Notes under the pieces: model-generated
Told to the model about the DNA's origin: nothing
Database searches by the model: none
Seen by the model: the letters and a program-made list of their open reading frames with translations, nothing else
Shown: one piece after another, positions 9,328-18,497 of the stretch
How positions within the stretch are numbered: the stretch's first letter is position 1
Layout: each line of letters begins with the position of its first letter
Source: CAWDMN01 sp963803155
GTDB lineage: Bacteria > Acidobacteriota > Terriglobia > Versatilivoradales > Versatilivoraceae
DNA: 42,850 bases
Direction of reading: 5' to 3'
NCBI GenBank assembly: GCA_963803155.1
Contig: CAWDMN010000023.1
Span: forward strand, 1 to 42,850
Program-made: the position numbers and the translations under genes

Positions 9328-12300
9328 ATGATGAACGCTTGCCACAAACCCAGTCTCGGAAGGCTATTTTTTTTCTGTTCTTTTTTTCTCGTTTTAATCT
9401 TTATGGGCACGGGTAAAATTCTGGCTGAGACGGGCAAAAAAGAATCCGCTCGTGTCTTTCATGCCGCGGCCAAGCCGTTGGCGGCTGGAGAGGTTCCAGG
9501 CGAGCGTCCTTACGAAATGGTCATGGCCAAGCGGCAGCCGGCGCACGTTCCGCTGGTGAACTTCGACTCTCTTAGCGGTTGGAAGCTTGAGGGAAAAAAT
9601 GGAGGAGCCGGAGAATTGAGCGAATCGGTGCGGCAGCGCCTTTGGGAATCCACGGTTGCCCGTTTGTCTTACCGGGGACAATCGAAAGAGAGCGAAATCC
9701 GTCTTTTGCCGCCCCGGCCCATTTCGATACCTGAGCCTGTGTCCGCGGTGACTCTCTGGGTATATGGCAACAACTGGGGCTGGGAGCCGGATCCATCCAC
9801 TCCTCAGGTTGAGTTGTCTTTGCTCCTTCAAAATAGCAGCGGAGAAATGCTCACTCTGAAAATGGATTCCGTACGCTGGAAAGAATGGTGGCTGATCCAC
9901 CGCATCCTCCCTTCAGACTGGAAGACGAAAAGGCCGTTGCGCTTTGCAGGGATTCAAATTCGCGGTTGCGCCAACAAACAGGATCGGGAACTCTACTTTG
10001 AGGATCTGGCCTTCTTCCAGGAATCTCCGCGCCCCATTTCCTTTGAACCTCGGCCCCAAAGAGGAATCGATATGTTCCCCGGACAGGCGGTAGGAGCCAA
10101 TAGCGGGCCGGGCCGTCTCCCGTTCCCAACTCGTGAAGAGACCATCCTGCCGGAGAATCTGACCAAAGAATTTCGCACAATGGTGGAGCAGAATGGGCCT
10201 AATAATTTGTTCAGATATAAGGGCAGCGATGGAGTGGTGGAATATACGGTCTCGACGGTTCAGCCGTTTTTCCGGGGCATCGAAGTTCGTATCGATGGGA
10301 AACGAGTAGGCCGTGCCTGGTCGGGCGCCGGGGTGGAATTTGGAGAAGAACCCCGCCGGATCGAGTTGTTGGGAGCAAAACGGGAAGGCGAGGTATTGAC
10401 AGCCGCCTGGAAAGTTTTACTCTCTTCAGGGGAGGCTCGTGTGGATATGGCGTGCCGTCTATGGCAGAAGAGCCTGGTGTTGGATGTCATCTGCCCCGAC
10501 GGAAAGGCAAAAGCCCTTTCCTATGGGACCATTCAAGAGGTGCCGGCGCCGGAGTTAATCTTGCTGCCCTTCATGAATTATGGCGGGCATCACCTGAATG
10601 TCCTGATGGGCAAGGGAACACAACCATTCTTTGCCAGTGTCTGGATGGATTGGTATCGTTCCAATGCCTCGGAGCCTTATGCTTTGGACAAGATTAAACA
10701 AGGGATCGTCCAGTTAAATGGCGGAGTTCGATATCTGCCCACGACTGATGGGAAACGGAATGGGTTATTTGAAAGAGCATTCCTGACTTTTTCAAAATCC
10801 TTTGAAGAAACATTGCCCACCATCCCCAATCCTCCGGCTGCCAGAGGAAAAGAAGCTGGGACGAGGCTTTGGCAGGAAAGCTGGGGCCCTAAAGATTATG
10901 CGGTAGAACAGTCGCGTTCCCGGAAATTGCGGGCCTATGGCATTGAGATGCTGACTCAATGCAACCATGAAATCACCTGGAGAAACGAGGGGGAAAGCTT
11001 TACCTTTCGCACCATGGCATCTCCGGCCAAGGGCGGCGACGCGGCCCTGCAAAAGTATGTGGAGGCCCAAAAAGCCCTGGGCTGGCGTTCCGGGCTTTAT
11101 ACAAACTACACCGATTATGCTCCGGTCAATGCTTTTTGGGATCCGGATATGGTGATGCGCGACGGCAAGGGAGATTTGATCCGGGCCTGGCCTCGCTGCT
11201 ATTCACCCAAGGCGCTTTTTGCGGTGGAGATGGATCGGCAGTTGGCCCCGAAAATTGTGGAAAAATATAAGTCCAACGCGGCTTATACGGATGTGCACAC
11301 TTCCGTGAGCCCATGGGAACGGTGCGATTATGATGTTCGTGTTCCGGGAGCCGGTACTTTTGCCGCCACGTTTTATGCCTATGGCGAGCTTTTGCTGCAT
11401 GATCAGTCGGTCTATGACGGCCACTGTTGGTCGGAAGGAAATCACCAGTGGCTCTATGCCGGATTAACCACCGGCAACTATGGATTGACTTACAGCGGCC
11501 TGAAACTCTGGAAATATCCTTACTTGCCTCACTTTGACTTATTAAAAATGCACCCACTCACGGTGGATATCGGTGTGCCTTGGACGGCGCAATTCTTTCA
11601 TGACAATAAAATTTGGGATAAGCCGGGAAACATTGTCAAGAGCATTGACCAGTTCATCGCCGCCACTATCGCCTATGGACACATGGGCTGGCTGGTGGAA
11701 GAGCAGCATGGAATCCGGCAGGCCTGCCGATCTTATTATTCGCTTCAACAGCTGCAAAGCCGCTACCTGATGGAAAAGCCGGAGACGATTCGCTATAGCG
11801 GGGCCAAGGGATTGATTTCTTCTTCTGAAGCATTTTTGAGCGGTGAGTGGAAGAGAAGCCAGCTGCAGATCCGTTATGAGAATGGACTCGAAGTTTGGGT
11901 GAACGGAAACAAAAAAGAGAACTGGAGCTTGGACTTGAATGGGAAACGATACTTGTTGCCGCCTTTTGGCTGGTTGGCTATTCAAGGGGAAGAGTTCCTT
12001 TCGGGATCGCTTCTCGAAGGAGGGCGGAGATACGACAGGGTCAGTTCGTCTGCTTATATTTTCCTGGACGGACGCGGCACTTATCGCGAATTGGATGGCT
12101 TGGGCAGTGATGGAAGCGTGGCGGCGCGTCCGCTGCCAGCTGGGGAGGGTCTATCCATTATCGTAATTGATGGCGCTTCGCGTCTTGTTTTGTCTCCCCT
12201 GAAGAGTCCCTTTGGCCTGGATGACGTCAGGGCCGTGATTTCCCGTCTCAATGAAGCTTCCCAATTGCAGATTCAAGCTTTTGATGTGGATGGGAAAATG

Positions 12301-12402
12301 GTAGGAGAAAAGCTATTACCGCGGGTGCCGCAGGGAGGGAAGTGGATAATCCCTCTCTTTGTGGGTGGGATTCGATATGACATCCGGTCCGTCGCTCCTT
12401 GA
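9328..12402 (+). CDS. Large secreted glycoside-hydrolase-like protein, 1024 aa
   Basis: AGGGAG precedes two adjacent ATG codons (9328 and 9331). Residues 1-34 form a signal peptide (hydrophobic LFFFCSFFLVLIF core, ILAE end). Residues about 70-235 look like a beta-sandwich carbohydrate-binding or structural domain, from NFDSLSGWKL to YFEDLAFF. A long beta-rich region follows, then from about residue 510 an apparent alpha/beta barrel with YTNYTDYAPVNAFW, the acidic motif Y-T-D655-V-H and the motif W-S-E703-G. A D on a strand followed some 50 residues later by an SEG motif resembles the nucleophile and acid/base layout of retaining glycosidases such as GH101 and relatives; this is inference. The C-terminal 200 residues are again beta-rich. 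It was not matched to a named family with confidence. The next gene starts 570 bases away. Confidence 0.72.
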   Translation: MMNACHKPSLGRLFFFCSFFLVLIFMGTGKILAETGKKESARVFHAAAKPLAAGEVPGERPYEMVMAKRQPAHVPLVNFDSLSGWKLEGKNGGAGELSESVRQRLWESTVARLSYRGQSKESEIRLLPPRPISIPEPVSAVTLWVYGNNWGWEPDPSTPQVELSLLLQNSSGEMLTLKMDSVRWKEWWLIHRILPSDWKTKRPLRFAGIQIRGCANKQDRELYFEDLAFFQESPRPISFEPRPQRGIDMFPGQAVGANSGPGRLPFPTREETILPENLTKEFRTMVEQNGPNNLFRYKGSDGVVEYTVSTVQPFFRGIEVRIDGKRVGRAWSGAGVEFGEEPRRIELLGAKREGEVLTAAWKVLLSSGEARVDMACRLWQKSLVLDVICPDGKAKALSYGTIQEVPAPELILLPFMNYGGHHLNVLMGKGTQPFFASVWMDWYRSNASEPYALDKIKQGIVQLNGGVRYLPTTDGKRNGLFERAFLTFSKSFEETLPTIPNPPAARGKEAGTRLWQESWGPKDYAVEQSRSRKLRAYGIEMLTQCNHEITWRNEGESFTFRTMASPAKGGDAALQKYVEAQKALGWRSGLYTNYTDYAPVNAFWDPDMVMRDGKGDLIRAWPRCYSPKALFAVEMDRQLAPKIVEKYKSNAAYTDVHTSVSPWERCDYDVRVPGAGTFAATFYAYGELLLHDQSVYDGHCWSEGNHQWLYAGLTTGNYGLTYSGLKLWKYPYLPHFDLLKMHPLTVDIGVPWTAQFFHDNKIWDKPGNIVKSIDQFIAATIAYGHMGWLVEEQHGIRQACRSYYSLQQLQSRYLMEKPETIRYSGAKGLISSSEAFLSGEWKRSQLQIRYENGLEVWVNGNKKENWSLDLNGKRYLLPPFGWLAIQGEEFLSGSLLEGGRRYDRVSSSAYIFLDGRGTYRELDGLGSDGSVAARPLPAGEGLSIIVIDGASRLVLSPLKSPFGLDDVRAVISRLNEASQLQIQAFDVDGKMVGEKLLPRVPQGGKWIIPLFVGGIRYDIRSVAP

Positions 12403-12453
12403 AACATTGCGTTCTTGTGACGGTGAAGCGAAGCAACCATGCTCGGCAAATAA

Positions 12454-12552
12454 GCACGAAGCGCCAGCGAGTGATTCGCCTGGCCCATTTTGCTTTCTCC
12501 ACGAGTGTGCACCCAGTGCCCACTCCGCTGATCGCTCGTTGATACTTCGCAC
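12454..12552. repeat. Palindromic dispersed repeat, family R1, copy 2
   Basis: Arms at 12454-12478 and 12528-12552 are inverted copies of each other and match the arms of the element at 5803-5895 (GCACGAAGCGCCAGCGAGTG versus GCGCGAAGTGCCAACGAGCG). It lies in the 568-base gap 12403-12970, in which no gene is supported. Confidence 0.6.
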
Positions 12553-12705
12553 TTTTTGCAAAATGAATCTGGTAGCCACATTGAGTGCGGGCGACCAACC
12601 GAAGCCCGCACGAGGTGTGGGCCTTTGGAGATGGAAAAGTGCCCGCATTGGCCCGATTGGGCGGATGACGAATGGATTGATCATGCCGACAAGGCTTAAA
12701 TTTGG

Positions 12706-12756
12706 TTGCTTCGCCAAAAGCCCACGCTCGCGGGAAAACGCTCAGTATGGCGACCA
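12706..12756. repeat. Dispersed repeat, family R4, copy 1
   Basis: AAAGCCCACGCTCG followed by GGGAAAACGCTCAGTATGGC matches 20742-20780 (AAAGCCCACGGCTCG, then AGAAAACGCTCACCGTGGC). The relation was seen by eye only. It is in the same gene-free gap as the R1 copy. Confidence 0.5.
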
Positions 12757-12970
12757 ATTTGCCGACACTTCCTGCTTCTGTCTTCAACAGCCCCCCGCGG
12801 TCGGCGCCTAAAACATGCTTCCGCAGGCAGCATTCTCTGCTTGATCTATTCCCCTGCTTGCGACAAGATCTTTGCCGAGTAAGAATGGAATAAGGGCGGA
12901 TGAAATCCAGAGAGGCAAAAAGAGGCCTTCTGCAGTCTCACTGGCCAATCCCACAAAAATCCATCGAAAA

Positions 12971-14059
12971 ATGCAGATGAAATTTTTGATTCCAATTTCC
13001 TCGGCGATTTTGATTTTTCCCCTCTTCCTTTTCACACCACCTGGCCGGGCTGCACCTGATCCCCTAAAATCCACCAAAGCAGAACCGGTAATCGAAACCA
13101 TCGAGCCTCCCCAGCATGGCTTCTTGGCCAAACAATGCAATTATCGCGGCCTTCCCATCAAGTCGGGCATTGCCGTGTCCGACGGAGCTCTGCAAGAAGC
13201 ATGGCGCCGGCTGGCGAAGCTGCTCGATGCCAATCCAGTGATTCTCCAAAATCTCAGGTCTGTCGGTGTCGAGCTGCAAATCATAGGGAGGGACCAGATG
13301 ACATCAGACTTGCCCTACCTTAATTACTGGAAGGGCAAGCCCTTTGATGGGAACAACGACATCGACAAGCGGACGCGCGGAATCAGCGATCTGTTTGCCA
13401 GTTGTGGCGAAGAGAACCTTCTCAAGCTGACGACGGATCGGTATCTCGGTCGCGATATTTGCAGTCATGAATTCACTCACACCATTCATCACTATGGCCT
13501 ATCGATGAATGTGTTTAAAGAAATCGAGCGGCAATATCGCGAGTCCACTGGAAAGGGATTGTGGGAAAAATGTTATGCGGCGGCCAATTCGACGGAATAC
13601 ATCGCTGAAATGGTGATGTGGTATTTGGGTGGGCGCGGAGATTGGCCCCGTTCCAATAGCGAGATGAAGTCCGGTCCGGAATGGCTGAAGGGTTACGATC
13701 CCAAGGGATATGATTTGATCCACCGTCTCGTCACCGGCAAGTTCAAGGTGAAACCGGTCATCTACCGGCAGCTCAAGCTCCAATCATCCGCAAGAGTAGA
13801 AAAAATCATTTGGAAGGCGGGCAACCTGAGCAAATACGCGGCCGTTGTTTTTGATAATCGTACGAACCAAGATTGGCTCTGTTGTTATTTTAATAAGGAG
13901 GGCAGGCGCATCGTTTACAATAAGGTGCTGGCTCACGATCGGATGGGGGCTGATAGTTGTGAAGAAGCCGTTTGGGTGGTGCTGAATCCCAAAGATGAGA
14001 GTGTTCGCGCTTCGTATGTTGTCACCAGTGATCATTGCAGAGTGGTCTTAAAAGATTGA
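12971..14059 (+). CDS. Secreted HExxH zinc metallopeptidase-like protein
   Basis: 362 residues from the ATG at 12971 (another ATG lies two codons on). The frame is open to 12872, but a signal peptide only begins at MQMKFLIP, so the internal start is preferred. Residues 1-28 are hydrophobic and end GRAA. The zinc motif H166-E167-F-T-H170 is followed by TIHHYG, and NSTEYIAE some 45 residues later supplies a candidate third ligand Glu, as in gluzincin-type peptidases. The domain resembles secreted peptidases or toxin-like metalloproteases of unclear specificity. The C-terminal 110 residues (KVKPVIYRQL onward) look like a beta-rich domain with paired cysteines. The P5C dehydrogenase gene starts 94 bases downstream on the same strand. 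Confidence 0.75.
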   Translation: MQMKFLIPISSAILIFPLFLFTPPGRAAPDPLKSTKAEPVIETIEPPQHGFLAKQCNYRGLPIKSGIAVSDGALQEAWRRLAKLLDANPVILQNLRSVGVELQIIGRDQMTSDLPYLNYWKGKPFDGNNDIDKRTRGISDLFASCGEENLLKLTTDRYLGRDICSHEFTHTIHHYGLSMNVFKEIERQYRESTGKGLWEKCYAAANSTEYIAEMVMWYLGGRGDWPRSNSEMKSGPEWLKGYDPKGYDLIHRLVTGKFKVKPVIYRQLKLQSSARVEKIIWKAGNLSKYAAVVFDNRTNQDWLCCYFNKEGRRIVYNKVLAHDRMGADSCEEAVWVVLNPKDESVRASYVVTSDHCRVVLKD

Positions 14060-14153
14060 TTGGCGTGACGAGGTTAATATCGATGGTGGAATTGCCTCCA
14101 CATCTTCAGCGTTTGATTTTACCGAGTTGGTTTGGAAAGAATTGGAGGATATC

Positions 14154-15728
14154 ATGGCATTTAAAAATGAACATAGTTATTATCGTGCAACGCTCGCTGG
14201 CAAAGAGGCTGTGGTTGACCGGAAATATGAACAAGCATTAGCCAGGACCGAAAAAAATGCAGGCCGAAGCTATCCTTTAGTTGTGGATGGGAACGAATTT
14301 TTTTCGGATTTGGGTGAGTTTGCCTCAACCAGCCCGGTTGACACTAACCTCTGCCTCGGCCGATTTCAAAAAGGCACAGCCGGCCATGTGAATGCCGCGG
14401 TTGCGGCGGCAAAAGCAGCTTTCGCGAGTTGGAGGGAGGTCCCCTATCTTGACCGGGCCGCACTATGCAAGAAGGCGGCGGGCATTTTCCGCAAAAGAAA
14501 ATATGACTTTTGGGCGGCCCTGACCCTCGAGGCGGGCAAGAACCGGTTCGAAGCCAGCATCGATGCGGACGAGGCCACGGATTTCCTGGATTATTATGCA
14601 TCCCAGCTGATCAAGAACAAGGGATACCATGTCACAATGGGCAAGCCCTTCCCGGAGGAAAATTGTGCCAGCATCCTCAAGCCCTTCGGCGTATGGGCAG
14701 TAATTTCCCCCTTCAACTTCCCGGTTGCCATCACCACGGGCATGACGGTGGGCGCAATTGTGGCGGGGAACACGGTGGTGCTCAAGCCTTCCTCAGATTG
14801 TCCTTTGGTTGGCTATATGGTCTATGAAGCACTCCGGGATGCCGGCCTGCCCAAAGGCGTGCTTAATTTCATCACCGGAAGCGGCGCCAGTGTGGGAGCG
14901 CCATTGATTGAGAATGACGATGTCGATGGGTTTGTGTTTACCGGCTCTTTTGAAACCGGGATGGATAATTTCCGCAAAGCTCTAGCCAAAGGACCGCGCC
15001 CGTATATTGCGGAAATGGGTGGCAAAAATCCAATCATCGTAACCAGCCAGGCCGATTTGGCAAAGGCAGCGGAAGGAGTCGCCCGTTCGGCTTTTGGCTA
15101 TTCCGGCCAGAAATGCAGTGCCTGCTCGCGAGTGCTGGTGGATAAAAAGGTCAGGGCGGAATTCAACCGCCTGCTGATCGAGAAAACCAAAGCCCTACAC
15201 ACGGGTGACCCTCGCAAGAAAGAAATCTTCATGGGGCCGGTGATCAATCAGGCAGCCTATGCAAGATTTCAAGAGGCGGCTGGTCTGGCACAAAAGGATT
15301 GTAGTGTCATTGCCGGCGGCCGTGTGATCGCCGATGGCGATGGCGCCAAGGGATATTTTGTGGAACCGACAATTGTCGACAATGTTTCCCGCACTCACCG
15401 CTTGGCCAAAGAAGAACTCTTCCTGCCCTTGGTGGCAATCCTGGAGGTGGAGAGTCTGGAGGATGCGCTGGAGGTTGCCAATAGCAGTGAATATGGCCTG
15501 ACAGCAGGCATCTTCACCGAAGATCGAAGAGAGGTTGCCACTTTTTTTAATCGGATGGAATCAGGCGTTCTCTATGCCAACCGGATTCGCGGCGGTTCGA
15601 CGGGGGCCGTTGTGGGTGGACAATCTTTCGTGGGATGGAAATGCAGTGGCACCACGGGCCGTGGTGCGGGTGGGCCGTATTACGTTTCCCAGTTCATGCG
15701 GGAACAGTGCCAGACCGATTGTGGGTGA
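14154..15728 (+). CDS. rocA: 1-pyrroline-5-carboxylate dehydrogenase (ALDH superfamily)
   Basis: 524 residues from the ATG at 14154, chosen because GGAGGA lies 5 bases upstream; an in-frame ATG at 14127 lacks one. Aldehyde dehydrogenase features are complete: SPFNFPVAITTGM near residue 185, the NAD-binding FTGS motif, the general base Glu287 in AEMGGKNP and catalytic Cys321 in SGQKCSACSR. The NRIRGGSTGAVVGGQSF segment near the C-terminus matches RocA/PruA-type P5C dehydrogenases. The enzyme oxidises P5C to glutamate, the second step of proline breakdown, in the cytoplasm. No proline dehydrogenase gene is in the window. The downstream peptide transporter and prolidase-like peptidase support a role in growth on proline-containing peptides. 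Confidence 0.9.
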   Translation: MAFKNEHSYYRATLAGKEAVVDRKYEQALARTEKNAGRSYPLVVDGNEFFSDLGEFASTSPVDTNLCLGRFQKGTAGHVNAAVAAAKAAFASWREVPYLDRAALCKKAAGIFRKRKYDFWAALTLEAGKNRFEASIDADEATDFLDYYASQLIKNKGYHVTMGKPFPEENCASILKPFGVWAVISPFNFPVAITTGMTVGAIVAGNTVVLKPSSDCPLVGYMVYEALRDAGLPKGVLNFITGSGASVGAPLIENDDVDGFVFTGSFETGMDNFRKALAKGPRPYIAEMGGKNPIIVTSQADLAKAAEGVARSAFGYSGQKCSACSRVLVDKKVRAEFNRLLIEKTKALHTGDPRKKEIFMGPVINQAAYARFQEAAGLAQKDCSVIAGGRVIADGDGAKGYFVEPTIVDNVSRTHRLAKEELFLPLVAILEVESLEDALEVANSSEYGLTAGIFTEDRREVATFFNRMESGVLYANRIRGGSTGAVVGGQSFVGWKCSGTTGRGAGGPYYVSQFMREQCQTDCG

Positions 15729-15729
15729 G

Positions 15730-15820
15730 GGTTGAGGGATGAAGGATGAAGAATGAAGAATGAGGGATGAAGGATAAGGGATGAAGGATGAAAGACAGCT
15801 GACAGCTGAACGCTGAAAGC
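15730..15820. repeat. GGATGAA simple repeats and AGCTGA repeats
   Basis: From 15730 to 15793 the sequence is a degenerate array of 7-base GGATGAA-type units, followed to 15820 by CAGCTGACAGCTGAACGCTG. This kind of intergenic purine-rich tandem is frequent in acidobacterial genomes, from memory. It separates the P5C dehydrogenase from the peptide transporter. Confidence 0.75.
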
Positions 15821-15851
15821 CAATCTAGGCATTGCTTTGAAAAGGGTCTTC

Positions 15852-17129
15852 ATGTTCAAAAATCACCCGCGGGGGCTGATGGTTCTGTTCTTCACCGAAA
15901 TGTGGGAACGATTTGGTTTCTACATTATGATGGCGATTTTCGTTCTGTACATGGATGAAAAGCTCGGATGGGACGACGTCAGAAAGGGAAATTTTTACGG
16001 AGGATTTTTGGGAATTGTCTATTTTATTCCCATATTGGGGGGATGGCTGGGAGATCGGGTCCTGGGACATCGCAACACCATCAAAGTGGGGGCAACGGTG
16101 ATGGTGGTTGGCTATGCGGCCTTGGCTTTTTCCTCCAAGAGCCAGCTTCTCCTTTTTTATGCAGGCCTGATCTTGGTTGCGACGGGCACGGGTGTTTTCA
16201 AAGCCAACATTTCCACTTTGGTGGGTGCTCTCTATGCGGAGGGGAGCCCGCTAAAAGATGCCGCATTCAATATCTTTTACATGGGTGTGAACGTTGGAGC
16301 CACGATGGCCCCGCTGGCGGCAACCATGATTCACAACCGTTTCGATAGCTACAACCTCTCTTTTGGGGCTGCTTCGGTGGGAATGATTTTTTCCATATTG
16401 ATTTTTCAGGCCGGCAGGAAGTATCTGGTTCCGGTTCAATCCCTGGCGAGCACCGTTCAGCATGAACAGCCGGTGGGAAGCTCCACCCCTTCCAGCAGCG
16501 AGGACTGGCAGCGGATTCTCACCTTGTTCACTCTTTTTTCCATCGTTATTTTTTTCTGGATTGTTTTTTATCAGAACGGATTTGCTCTCACTCTTTTTGC
16601 CCAACGCTCAACAGTGGTTTCCGCAATCTTAAAGCCGGAGACTTACCAGTTCTTCGATCCCTTCTTTATTCTGGTTCTGACTCCACCCTTGGTCTGGCTG
16701 TTTGCCCGGATGCGGGAAAAAAGCAAAGAACCTTCCTGCGCCATGAAGATTCTTGCCGGAATGTTCATCTCCGGCCTCTCCATGCTCATTATGGTATTTG
16801 CCTCTCTGTCTGGCGGAAACCGGGACATCAACATCATGTCGCCGCTCTGGCTGATTTCCTCCTATTTCGTAATTACGGTGGCGGAAATCCTGGTTTCTCC
16901 CATGGGGCTTTCCTTTGTCTCCAAGGTGGCCCCGCTCCGGATGCGCGGCTTGATGATGGGGTGCTGGTTCAGCGCCACGGCGATTGGAAGCTATGGCTCG
17001 GGCCTGTTGGGAAAATTCTACGGCCGGATGGCGCACCATGAGTTTTTCCTTTTGATTGCCGTCCTGTTGTTCTTCTCCTCCCTGCTCGTGCTGCTTTCCA
17101 TAAGAAGGCTGAACCGATTTGGCGGGTGA
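15852..17129 (+). CDS. POT/PTR2 family proton-dependent oligopeptide transporter
   Basis: 425 residues from the ATG at 15852 with AAAGGG upstream; a TTG at 15837 is possible but weaker. The proton-coupling signature ExxERFxxY is present (EMWERFGFY, near residue 16). GTGVFKANISTLVG and FYMGVNVGATMAP are the PTR2 helix 4 and 5 motifs. It is a multi-helix inner-membrane protein, somewhat short against the usual 450-500 residues; the central loop around residues 195-215 is hydrophilic. It would take up di- and tripeptides with protons. Its stop codon overlaps the start of the M24 peptidase, so the two are translationally coupled: uptake followed by cytoplasmic cleavage. Confidence 0.92.
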   Translation: MFKNHPRGLMVLFFTEMWERFGFYIMMAIFVLYMDEKLGWDDVRKGNFYGGFLGIVYFIPILGGWLGDRVLGHRNTIKVGATVMVVGYAALAFSSKSQLLLFYAGLILVATGTGVFKANISTLVGALYAEGSPLKDAAFNIFYMGVNVGATMAPLAATMIHNRFDSYNLSFGAASVGMIFSILIFQAGRKYLVPVQSLASTVQHEQPVGSSTPSSSEDWQRILTLFTLFSIVIFFWIVFYQNGFALTLFAQRSTVVSAILKPETYQFFDPFFILVLTPPLVWLFARMREKSKEPSCAMKILAGMFISGLSMLIMVFASLSGGNRDINIMSPLWLISSYFVITVAEILVSPMGLSFVSKVAPLRMRGLMMGCWFSATAIGSYGSGLLGKFYGRMAHHEFFLLIAVLLFFSSLLVLLSIRRLNRFGG

Positions 17130-18316
17130 CAGCGATGAATTTAATCCAAGAAAAAATCGAACAGGCCACGCAGGTACTTCGGGAGTTAGAGATTGATTGC
17201 TGGTTGACCTTCACTCGTGAGACGGGATTGAATGGAGATCCTGTATTGCCGTTCCTTGTGCCGGGCCATCTGACGTGGCATTCCGCCTTGATTGTGGGCG
17301 CCTCCGGGGGGAAAATAGCCATCGTGGGCGCCTACGATAAAAAAGCTCTCGAGGACACTGGAGCTTATGATGAAATCATTGGCTACGTCCAGGGAATCAG
17401 GCGCCATTTGTTGGAAGTCTTGCAGAAGCTGAATCCCCGCGGCATCGCGATTAATTATTCCATGGGGAGCGAAGTCTGTGACGGTTTGACCCATGGCATG
17501 TATCTGACGCTCCACGCCTGGCTTGCTGAAATTGGTCTGGAGTCTCGCTTAATTTCCGCCGAAAAAATCGTGGCTGCTCTGAGGCAACGCAAAACCCCGT
17601 CGGAGTTGGCTTGCATTCAAGAGGCCATCAAAAGCACGGAAGTAATCTTCCAAAAGGTTGCCGCCTTTATCCGCCCCGGTTGCTCGGAGCGGGAAATTGC
17701 CGCCTTCATGAAAAAGGAAGTGGAAACGGCAAATCTTGAATTAGCCTGGGAACCCAAAGCCTGCCCCGCTGTGTTCACGGGCCCGGATACGGCGGAAGCG
17801 CATTACGAGCCGACGGTGCGGAAAGTCGATTGGGGTCACATCCTGAATATGGATTTTGGGGTGAAGGTGAATGGTTATTGTTCTGACCTTCAGAGAACTT
17901 TCTATATTTGCTGTCCTGGGGAAACGGCTGCTCCGCCGGAAGTACAGCGGGGGTTCGACACAATCGTGAATGCCATCGAATCTGCCCGGCAGGCAATGAA
18001 GCCCGGCATCCGCGGTGTGGAGATTGACCGGATTGCCCGCGATATAGTGGTCTCGGCCGGCTACCCGGAATTTCCGCATGGGCTTGGGCACCAAGTAGGT
18101 CGTTCCGCTCATGACGGAATGGCGCTGTTGGGGCCGCCTTGGGAGAAATACTCGAACAAGCCCTTCGAGCCTCTGGAAAAAGGAATGGTGTTCACGCTGG
18201 AGCCCCGATTGACCGTCCCCGGCAGAGGGGTTGTGACCATCGAAGAAATGGTGTCCGTTACGGAAGCGGGAGCTGAATTTCTCTCGACTCCGCAAAAACA
18301 CTTGTGGCTAATTTGA
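17126..18316 (+). CDS. pepQ: M24 family Xaa-Pro peptidase (prolidase-like)
   Basis: 396 residues from a GTG overlapping the transporter stop codon as GTGA; an ATG three codons later is an equally possible start. Residues about 1-165 are the creatinase N-terminal domain and 175-390 the pita-bread metallopeptidase domain. All five metal ligands can be placed: two Asp in MDFGVKVNGYCSDLQRT, His in GLGHQVGRSAHDG, Glu in TLEPRL and Glu in IEEMVSV. Such cytoplasmic enzymes release residues next to proline from dipeptides or peptide N-termini using two metal ions. The coupling to the POT transporter and the nearby P5C dehydrogenase suggest use of imported proline peptides. Confidence 0.92.
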   Translation: MTAMNLIQEKIEQATQVLRELEIDCWLTFTRETGLNGDPVLPFLVPGHLTWHSALIVGASGGKIAIVGAYDKKALEDTGAYDEIIGYVQGIRRHLLEVLQKLNPRGIAINYSMGSEVCDGLTHGMYLTLHAWLAEIGLESRLISAEKIVAALRQRKTPSELACIQEAIKSTEVIFQKVAAFIRPGCSEREIAAFMKKEVETANLELAWEPKACPAVFTGPDTAEAHYEPTVRKVDWGHILNMDFGVKVNGYCSDLQRTFYICCPGETAAPPEVQRGFDTIVNAIESARQAMKPGIRGVEIDRIARDIVVSAGYPEFPHGLGHQVGRSAHDGMALLGPPWEKYSNKPFEPLEKGMVFTLEPRLTVPGRGVVTIEEMVSVTEAGAEFLSTPQKHLWLI

Positions 18317-18320
18317 GGTG

Positions 18321-18497
18321 ACTACTCAGGTTGTAGCCAGAAGCCAGAATTCAGTAGTCAAATTGAACACGCCAGCAACGAGATTTGATGCCCTTGTGGC
18401 GGGCAAAAGGCTCATAAGTATTTGGCGCAATCTTTTAGGGGCCTATTCGCAGGCCATTCTGGATTCTGACTCCTGAATTCTGTCTACTTGAGTAGTT
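18321..18497. repeat. Inverted repeat with ACTACTCA ends and AGAATTCAG cores
   Basis: ACTACTCAGG at 18321 with CCAGAATTCAGTAGTCA at 18344-18360 is mirrored by TGAATTCTGTCTACTTGAGTAGT at the right end to 18496. It begins 5 bases after the peptidase stop and could end the transporter-peptidase mRNA, but has no T-run. Confidence 0.5.
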
